This document shows, one piece after another, positions 1 to 9,000 of a stretch of DNA of 10,011 nt. Numbering within the stretch: position 1 is the first letter of the stretch; each line of letters begins with the position of its first letter. The position numbers were made by a program, and so were the translations under genes. The notes below the pieces were generated by a model, which was given only the letters and a program-made list of their open reading frames with translations, made no database searches and was not told the origin of the DNA. Source of the DNA: an uncultured Lachnospiraceae bacterium (GTDB lineage: Bacteria; Bacillota; Clostridia; Lachnospirales; Lachnospiraceae); the NCBI GenBank assembly GCA_946533525.1, contig CAMNBW010000032.1:1-10011 (forward strand), given 5' to 3'.

Positions 1-29
1 TGCTTTCCAAGTGTGTTAATTAATGGCAT
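1..29 (-). CDS. 5' end of an unknown downstream gene (partial, runs off the left edge)
   Basis: Only the first nine complete codons are visible, reading MPLINTLGK, so no function can be given. The start is well supported. ATG at 27-29 is preceded by AAGGAGG at 37-43 with 7 nt between them, the same arrangement as for the giant gene. The start lies 32 nt after the stop of the giant gene, on the same strand and with no terminator hairpin between, so the two are probably co-transcribed. The region around the start (GGAGG, AAACA, a few bases, ATG, then a short residue run ending in Asn at codon 5) resembles the start of the giant gene, which read MAITN. This could mean that the two are paralogs, but nine codons cannot establish it. 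Confidence 0.75.
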
Positions 30-36
30 GGTGTTT

Positions 37-43
37 CCTCCTT
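37..43 (-). promoter_or_regulatory. Ribosome binding site of the downstream partial gene
   Basis: AAGGAGG on the minus strand lies 7 nt before the ATG at 27-29. It is a nearly perfect complement of the 16S rRNA 3' end and is the main evidence that a gene starts at the left edge of the window. Confidence 0.85.
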
Positions 44-61
44 ATGTTTGATTATACTAAA

Positions 62-3000
62 TCAGTGTCTTCCATTCTGCAGCGGGTCGGGAGCCATGGC
101 GGCACGGTGATTCTGTGCCTCCCTCTGACGGGCACGTTCAGCCGCATTCGCATGCCTGTTGGACTTAAGGTCCATATTTTCCTTCGCGAACTCCTCCTGA
201 TAGAGCTTCGTAAAGTTCTTGACCCTGATCTTCTCCGCCTCGGAAAGCCTCTGGCCACCCATCTGTGGTGCCGCCTCCCGGTAAGCCTCGGGGCTCATCT
301 CCCTGAAGGCCTCCTGCAGGCCGAAGACCGCCGCCGCCCTGACAAGGCCGGCATCCTGGCTCTTGTCCATGACGCTCTCGCCTCCAAGCACCTTATTGGC
401 GTAGATCCCGGTGCATCTTATCGCCTCTTTAAGAGCTTCGCTTGCGAGACCGACCTTATCAGCAAGGTCCTGCTTCATATCATCGTCCTTAAGCCCTCCC
501 TTTGCATCCATTATGGCCTTTAATAACTCGTCCCTATTCTCACAGAAGGTCTCAAGCGCCTCCTTGAGGTTCGTATATTCTCCCGAATTCCAGTTAAAGA
601 GACCCGCCCTCTTTCCGGTATTTAGCATCTCCCTTAGAGAGTCTATCCTCTCCGGGTCCATAAGGAGGCTCTTTAGCTTGCCATACTCCACGCCGGCATC
701 TCTAAGCCGCTCGTCTTCGGCAATATTCCTTGCCATATCCTCCACGTTATTGCCCCTGGCCTTCGGTGAGTATTCCGCATTTATCTTCTTATTCTTCCCG
801 GTTATATTAAAGTCCACGAGCTTCCTGTCGTTCATATTGAGCGTCAGATCCCTCATAAACATATAGCTGGACTTATAGATATCCGAAACATTCTTTCCGA
901 GCCTCGCCACTTCCTCTATATGCCATACAGCCTCGCCTGCCATCTGCCTTGAAAGCTCCTCTCCGAGGCCGTATCTTTTATTGATGACCTGGCTTATCCT
1001 GTCTATGCGTCCTTCCTTGTCCCCATTTTCTGCAGCGGCGACTATTTTCTTTAGCGTATCGGTGCCCTTTGCGGACTGGTCCTTAAAGAAGGTGATGAGG
1101 GCATCCTTCTTCCCCTGAAGGGTCTCGGCATTCCTCGATACTATATCCTTCCTCTTCTCCCAGACCTCAGACATCTCGGGGCTTAAGCCCTTAAGTACAC
1201 GGGTCAGCTCGTCCCTGACCACTCCCTTTTCGGTGAGCCACTTTTTGTTTAAGGACCTGTTCTCGAGATAGTTATATATCTGCATGGAGAGGTCTTTCAC
1301 TCCGCTGCATACGACCCCGGAGGTCTCCGAATTTAAGTATGACTTGTGTGTCATCTCCGACAGGCTATCCAGGGAGGAGATAATATTCATAAGTCCCGTA
1401 TTGTTATCCGGTCCTCCAAGGTCTTCTGCCATACCCCGTAAGGCACCGGCCTCAGTCCTCAAGGCTGCTGCGAAACGCTCGTCTATTACGGTTCCTTCGG
1501 GCAGATTATTCATAAGTTCCAGCTTGGTTCTTATGGAAAGCTCATACTTTCTTGCCCCGGAAATATTGTTGAAGGTCAGCATATCGATATTCTCTATGTC
1601 TATCCCCGCGTTTGCGGTCTCTCTCTCGATCACCTCCTGCATATATTGCTTGAAGTGATCCCCCCAGTTCACGTTTACTGTGGTTCCGGCAGGCAGAATC
1701 TTCTCTACATTCTCCCACTGCCCCTGGGCATTTCTTCTCCGGACGTTTACTGTGGTTTCTTCAGACAGAGTCTTCTTTACATCCTCCCACTGCCCCTGGG
1801 CATTTCTTATCCGGACCGGCTGATTCTCGAACCCATAGGGCGCCTTGGAATTTATCAGGTGGAAGAGATTCTGTGCTATCGTATCTGCCCTCACGCTGTT
1901 GACGGAAAGATTGTGATCCTCAAGGCCCGTCTCCTGCCTTACCCTCTCTGCCTCCACTCTCCACCTGGCATTCAGCCTCGCCGCGGCCTCCATAAACTCA
2001 TTCACCGCGTTGGGACGGAGTTCTCCCGCCTCATCCAGGAATATATGCCTCTCAAGAGCCTCGAAGACCTCACCCGAGCTGTCGGGAAGGAGGTTGCCGC
2101 GCAGGTTTAAGCTCGCGCAGTCGATATAGAAGGTCACCTTTTCATCATAGGTCTGCAGACTGTCAAACCTCGCAATAAGCCTGGCGGCCACATCCTCCGT
2201 AAGGGCGGCAGGTCCGTTTACGGCGTTTACATTCTCCCTGTCCGGCAGAGGAATTTCATTCTGTACTGCCCTTATATTCGTCATAATTGCTTCCACAGAG
2301 GGTGAGAAGGCATCTGAATAAATGCTGTAAATATTGCCCAGCTCGGTCTCGTCATATCTGCCTGTACGGATGGCGGCATTTAATTCCCTGGCCGTCCTCT
2401 CTGCCAGTTCAGCCGCCCGCCCGGCAAGCTCCCGCCGTCTTTCGCCGAGCTCTCCTGACTCGGGGGCAGCGGCGTAGGCCCTTGCCGCATCCGTCAGCTT
2501 CTTAAGCTCCGCCGGAAGGCTCTTAAGCTCCACCGGAGCCGTCACATTCCTTAAAGCGTTGGCAAAGGCGGTAAACCTTGCGGAGTTTAAACGGCCCTCG
2601 GCGGCGCCGGCGGCTGAAAGCGCCCTTAACTCCCTGCCTGCCATATTGCCCAGGGCTTCCATATTGTCATGGAGAGCTTTATTTCTGGCTATTATCTCCT
2701 GTGGAGAATATTCAGTCCGGAGAGCCTCTGTGAGCTCTGCCTCATTGTAGGGACCCTCCTGGCCCCGCTCGTTCCATACGCGGTCCAGCTCAGCCTCACG
2801 GCCCGGAAGCACGGCCTGAACGAGGCCCTTCACATTATTAAAGCGCTGCTGTTCAAGCTCGGCCACTCTTTGAGCTTCCATCCCTGCCCCGCTTTGTGTA
2901 TAGGCGGCTAACAGGGTATTTAGCTCCTCTAAGACTTTTGGCTGCCTGCTCCTGACCTTCTCCACATTGGCTGCCATGGCCCTCGCCTGCTCCGGGGAGG

Positions 3001-6000
3001 CATTAAGGCCCGGAGCGGGAGGCACTGGAAATGAGCGCAGATAGTCCCGGTTCTGGTTGTAAAACTCCGCTGCGCTCTTAAGAGCCCTCTTCAGATTTGT
3101 ATACTCCGGCGAGGCAACTCTTAAGACATCCGATTTATCCCTGAATCTTTTGTTTATCTCAGCTATCTTTGATAGCTTCTCGCCGGGAGAAAGCTCTCCG
3201 GCGGCGAGGATGCTGGTAAGGTCAGCCACATTGGCCGCGCGCTTTTCCCCGAGCTTCCTGTTTGCGTACCATTCCTTCTTAAGACCCTCTCCGAGTACGG
3301 TAAACCTGGCCTGCAGACGCCTTACCGAGCTTCTTACCCGGTCCGCGAAGCTCTTATCCAGCCCTAGGGGCTCTTCCCTCAGATTGGCGGCCTCCCTTAA
3401 GGCAGCCTTGACATCCATATACTCCTTCGCGCCCTGGGGATAGGTCTTGTCCGCACGGTCCAGTCCCGCCAGGAGGGTCTTAAGCCCTTCGACCCTGGCC
3501 TTTTCTCCCATATTGGCAACCACCTCATTAAAGCTCAGCTTAAGGTTCTCGACCTTCTGGGTCATTTTGTCCATTCCTAACTTGTCGTGGAGTATAACTA
3601 TAATATCGTTCACACGGTCCATCTCATCGCGGTCCGCGCTCTTCTTCCCCTTAAAAACCTTCTCTGCCGCTTCGCACTCACGGGCCACCTCTTTATAAAG
3701 ACGCTCAGCCTCGAAGAGAGCTTCAGCCCTCCTGGCACTGTCAGCCTCAAAAGCCTTACCGATGAATTTTTCATGGAGATATTCCCTTAATTCCAGAGCC
3801 TTTTGCCTTACCCCTGAAAGCTCCTCCCCTTCCAGCTTGGGAATATCCCTGTCAATATCGAAGGCCGCATGCACAAGATGTGCATAGTTCCCCAGCTCTC
3901 CCACAGGCCAGCCCTTATCTATAGCCTCCACCTTGTCGGAGAGCTCCTTGAAAGTGACTGCAAAGCCACGGGAGCTTCCAAAGGTGTCCTCATAGCTGTC
4001 AACAGCGTTTTTCTGTCCGAAAACGGAACGCATATTTTCATTGATAAACTGCTCGTTAAAACCCTGCTCCCCTTCAGCCCTCTGCTTAATGGAGTTGTAG
4101 ATACCTATGAGCTCCTGATAACGGTTCTTAAGGTCATTTTTGAAGGCCTCCTCGTCCTGGGCCGTATATATGCCCGCCTCGTTTTTCTTTATATATTCGA
4201 TCCAGACAGAGCCCAGATCATAGCTCTTCTGAAAGATCCGGTGAACGGGGAAGATATCCTTCTTCTCCTCCATCTCCTCCATCGTAAATTTGCTGGTCTG
4301 TCCGGGATTTAAGGGTGTCTTTGTCCTGTCTATATCCGGTTTGGGTCTGTTTAAATTAGCCAGCGAAAGCTGTGCCAGGGGCTCAGTCGCTCCGATCTGC
4401 TCCATAGAGACCCCTTCTGTCCCCATATTGAGCAAGCTCTCATATATCTGCAGCATAGACAGCGTGATCTCCGAGCCTCCCTGTTTCACAAGCTCCTTTC
4501 CTCTCGCCACGGCTGTCTTTAACAGATTATATTTCTCAATTATCGGCGCAGCCGCGTCCTTTGTGAAATAGGGCAGGCCATTGACCCTTACCTTACTATC
4601 TTCATCCACATTAATACCCTGCTCCGCGATCTCCTCTCCGAGGGCTCCCATAAGCTTCATGAGCTTATCCGCCTCCTGCTTGGGACTAAGCCCCTTACGT
4701 CCCTCAGGGGTAAGGAGATTCTGGAGCGCTCCGGAAATATCCTGTCTTTCGCTTGCAGAGATCATGTCCGTAAAGAGCTCTTCCCCCTGATAGGGTGACA
4801 TCCAGCTCAAAAGTCCCCTGCTATGGGCTATCATATCCGACGTCATAGACATCCTTAACACAGAGGCCTCCTGCAGCTTTTCCCCGGAGCCGTAGACCCT
4901 TGCGGGCAGAAGCCCCAGCTCTCTCTCCAGAGCCTGATAGCCGGGATTCTCCCTGTCGTTTACATTGGCTTCAAGGACCCTTCTGAAGGCACTGCGGGCA
5001 GCCTCCATGATCTCAGCCTCCGTGGGAGCTCCGCTCTTTCCGGCGCACTGCGCGATCAATGTATTTACGCGGTCTATCATGCCCTGATAGTCCCTGCCCG
5101 GGCGGGCGGCGTATTCTTCTATATCAAACGACGCCTTCTCCCTGCCGTTCTCATCTATTCCCGGAAGACCTATGAGGGCTGAAAGATCAGTCCTGTCCTC
5201 ATCCGAAACGGTGATGAGGCGTTCGAGTGCCTCCTTCCTCAAGCTCATCTCCAGGCTGTAATTAGGCGTACCCTTTACAGGCTCTGCCTTAAAGAGGTTG
5301 AACTTTACCTTCTCCCTCTCCGCCATATCCAGGACCATTCTGTCGTAATTTTCCTTATAGATTATAAGGCCCATGGGATTTATCTTATCCGGCTCCATGA
5401 CTGACAGAGCCTCGAGCCAGCGCGTCCTTGTAACATCCCCCGCTGCCAGATCCAGCTCCTTGCTGTTGTCCGGGTCGGTGAGCATCGCAATGATCCCGGA
5501 CAGGTTCTTATTTCCCGCCTTCTCATTGACTCCGGCCTTAAGGAGCCTCTGGTTTGCGTATTTCAAGCCGTTTTGCGCCACGTTGTCTATGAAGACCTCG
5601 GGGTCGTCGATACCCAGCTCCTGCATAACTATGAACATCTGGTAAACGCCGTTTACCTGAGCCTGGGTCTTAAGGTCCCTCGCAAAGGTCCAGGGCACGT
5701 CCTTATTGCGGGTAATGTCCACATTTCCGGGCATTGAGAACACGTCCTGGCCCAGGCCGTTTCTCGCCATATCCATGAGCTCCTGCATATTCTGCCATTC
5801 CTTGTCATAGGCCTTCTTGAGTTCTATGACCTCGTCGATTCTCTTTTGCTTTACCGCATTCTCAAAGGAGTGCTTTGCCTCAATGAGCTTCCGGAAGGCA
5901 TACTTTTTCGTACCCTCCTCGGCAGCCGCCCCCGCACCCTCCGGGATAAGCTCCATCTCCTTCATCTTTTGGAGCATGGACACGAGGGTCAGGCGGTAGG

Positions 6001-9000
6001 CTTCGCTCATATGGGGCTTCTTTTCGGGGAAGGTGGCCGCATTGGTCTCCTTCTTAAGTACCGGGGAAGCGCCCGCAAGATACTCTCCCTCTCCAAAATA
6101 GATCCACTGCTTCTCACCTCCAAGCTGCTTAAGATTTTGCATATATGCCTTCTCTTCCGCATTATTGGCGTGAGCTATTCCGAGCTCCCTCGTCACCTGC
6201 TCATTTATCACGTCGGCCTTGCCCACGTTGACCTTTAACGCCGCATCCGAAAGGACCTCCTTTAATTCAGCCAATTTCGCCGCATTAAGGCCCTCTCCCT
6301 GAAGCTCGGTCTCGGCAAATTTGATAAGGTCCGCCACATCCTTCTCCAGAGGATATTCGACCTCGTCCTGGAGTGTCCTCTCCCTGTTTACCGGAATCTC
6401 CTCAAGCCTCTTGGAAAGAAGCCAGGACTCGTAGGGTGAAAGCCTCTCCTGCAGGGCGGAATAGACCCGTACTAAGGTATCCATATCGTCTCCGAGAGCC
6501 CATTCGTAGGTATTGAGAGCTCCCCTGAACCGGGCGTCGGCATCTAGAAATACGTTTTCCGTCCTGGCCTTTTCCTCTGCCGAAAGGTCCTTCCATGCGT
6601 TTACATCGAAGATCTCCCCGGCTGCCATTCTCTGCCGGAAGCTCTCCTTTTGCTCGGCGCTCATATTGGAATAGGCCGGAAGGTCACTATAGGCCCTGCC
6701 CCGCTCGGCGGCCGCGGCATACAGGCGGCTCGGCAGAGTATTTTCACGCTGCCTTATGACCTTCTGCCTTATCTCCGTCAGTTTCTCAGCCGGAACCACT
6801 GCGGCCATGACCTCCTCAAGGGTCTGCTCGCTTAAGCCCCGGGCCATGCTTACCGCCCGCTTTATGGCGAAGAAGCCCAGATCCGCCTCTCCCTTTCTTT
6901 TTACATATTCAAAATACGCCTGACGGTCGGAAGCCTCCGGAGCCTTTTCCTTTAAAGCCGCCTTCCTTGCGTTCACGATCGGCTTTGCAAGGTCGGATAG
7001 GGCTTTAACGGGGAAGGCCTGGGCAATCCTGGTCTTTATGCGCTGCACCTCCGCCAGACGGTCCGCGTTGCCGGCAAGGGCCGCCTCGGGAGGAAGGAGC
7101 ATGGCAAGATTGGCGATCTCCCGCCTTAAGTTTTCGTAAGCTTCATTGCCCGCTTCCTGGACCTTTGCGTTAAGGACCCTCTGCCCGGCGTTAAAGGCGG
7201 CCTCGATGACCTGCTCGGGAAGGAGCACCTCGGGCTCCAGGTTCTCATCAGAGGTTGCCCCGTTCTTGTTCGTAACTGTATATACATAGTTTCCGGCTGC
7301 AACGGTATTGCTCTTTTCCAGCAATATCCGTATACGGCTTACCATTCCGTCGTAGTCCGCCGCGTTGTCCCGCACGTAATCATCCGCGGAAAAAGGCTTT
7401 TCCAGCTTTCCGTCCTCGCCTACCGTGGGAGGGGGAAGGATCCTCCTTAAGTCCCTGTGTTCATCGGCTACGGTTATTAGGTTTTCGAGGGCGGTCTGCC
7501 TGTTGCGCTTTACCAGCTCCGCGTTTTCGCTGCCGGGCGCGTATATCTGATGGAAAAGTCCGGTCCTTGCGACCTCGCTGCTTATGATGGCCCATGAGAC
7601 ATTGACCATGCGATTCATGAAGACCACCATTGTACCCTTCCGGTTCGGATCCGGCTCCATTATCTGTATTGCGTTATAGCCCCTGTAATTCTTTTCCGCG
7701 GTGGACAGGCCCTGTACCTTGCTGCTGCTTTCAGGGTTTAAGAGGACATCCAGGACACCGCCGAAGTCCTTGCCCTTAACCTGGGCTCCAAGGCCCGTTT
7801 CATAGGCGAGCTCGCGGTAGAAGCGTATACCGTTTTTGGCTACGTTGCTAAGGTACTCCTCGGGCTTAAGCTTTAAGGCGTGCATCTGGCGGTATATCTG
7901 GTAAACTCCGTTTAGCTGCACGTGCTTCCTTAGATCCCGGTTATATTCCCAGGGCATGGATTCAGTTCTCGTGCAAGCGATATTGTCCTGCATACCGAAT
8001 CTCGAATTATTGAGTCCGTCCGCCATCGCAAAGAGCGCGTCGTAATCCCGGCTTATGCTCTCATATTTTTCCTTAGCCTCTAATATCCTGTCAAAATTCC
8101 CCTCCTGCACGGCATTTTGCAGCTCTGACCTGGCAAGTATGAGCTTCTTAAAGGCGTACATCTTATAGGGCTCTTCCGACTCCCCAGCCTCGTCCGGTCC
8201 CAGCATCTGCATTTCGTCCATCTTGCTTAGCATCTGTATAAGGGTCTCCTTATACTGGGGACTTAAAAGCTCCTCGGAATCGCTTAAAAGCTCTTCGCTA
8301 ACGGTCTCATCGAGATCCGTTATCTGAATGGAGCCATCGGAAAATCCCTCTGACTGGCAGATATCCACCTTTTTTCCCTCGGCCTTCTGGGCCTCGAGCT
8401 CCGCATTGTCACTGGCGGAGGTTGCCTCTCCGATCCATGTCTCCTCATTCATAAGAGCGTTCTTTGCAGCCGGCTTTACCCGTGTGAGCTTGTTTGCCGC
8501 ATAGTCCAGAGCCTCGTTGACGCGCTGCAGCTTTTCCGGGTCGGTGGAGAGCTCCTCCCCGGCACGCATCTTTAGCTGCCCCGCCATTTCGCGGTAGGGG
8601 TAGGTCACCTGCTCCTCAAGCGGCGCGTCCATAAGATCCGGCACAGAAGAGAGTTCTGTTGCAAGACTGTTCGCAAGCTCCGGCTCCAGCTCGTTCCCCA
8701 GCTTTTCGATGACAGCGCCGATCAACGCCGGCTCCGGCTTGAGCCGCAGGTTCAGGGCTGAGAAATACGCATCAAATTCTTCCCTGGGTGAGAGCCAGGT
8801 CTTCTTCGCCCTCTCCTTCTCCTCGGCTGTGAGGGTGTTATAAAGGTCCTCGTCAAAGATCTCGCCGTTTATCAATCTCTGCTTATAAGCAGTCTTCTCC
8901 TCTTCCGGCAGCTGGTTATAGTTATTTATTATGGCAAGCTTGTTTTCATCGATTGCCCTGTTCTTTATTTTCAAGGGAATATAGTCTGCAAATGTTGACT

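Noticed and set aside
23..523. Plus-strand frame of 166 codons near the left edge, and several other plus-strand frames of 60-154 codons across the window
   Set aside because: They are antisense to the long, clearly coding giant gene, follow its codon structure, lack ribosome binding sites and show Leu/Ser/Arg-rich shadow composition.
2580..2840. Possible third partial copy of the A/B module around residues 2143-2200
   Set aside because: Only a loose pattern resemblance to the start of modules A and B; none of the strong landmarks (GEIFD, NGVYQ, MEPD) follows.
3761..3775. HEKFI (residues 1829-1833) as a possible HExxH metalloprotease site
   Set aside because: The second histidine is absent (Ile instead), and no distal zinc ligand pattern follows.
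5033..5044. P-loop-like AGKS in the giant protein (residues 1406-1409)
   Set aside because: The upstream Gly of GxxxxGK[ST] is missing, there is no Walker B context, and module A has no equivalent.
6402..6596. Minus-strand 64-codon frame inside the giant gene
   Set aside because: It is an out-of-frame shadow, rich in Gly and Arg, with no initiation signal.
7570..7635. Moderately hydrophobic stretch at residues about 543-563 as a membrane segment
   Set aside because: It contains Asn, Arg and Ser inside, and the matching part of module B is charged, so a membrane span is unlikely.
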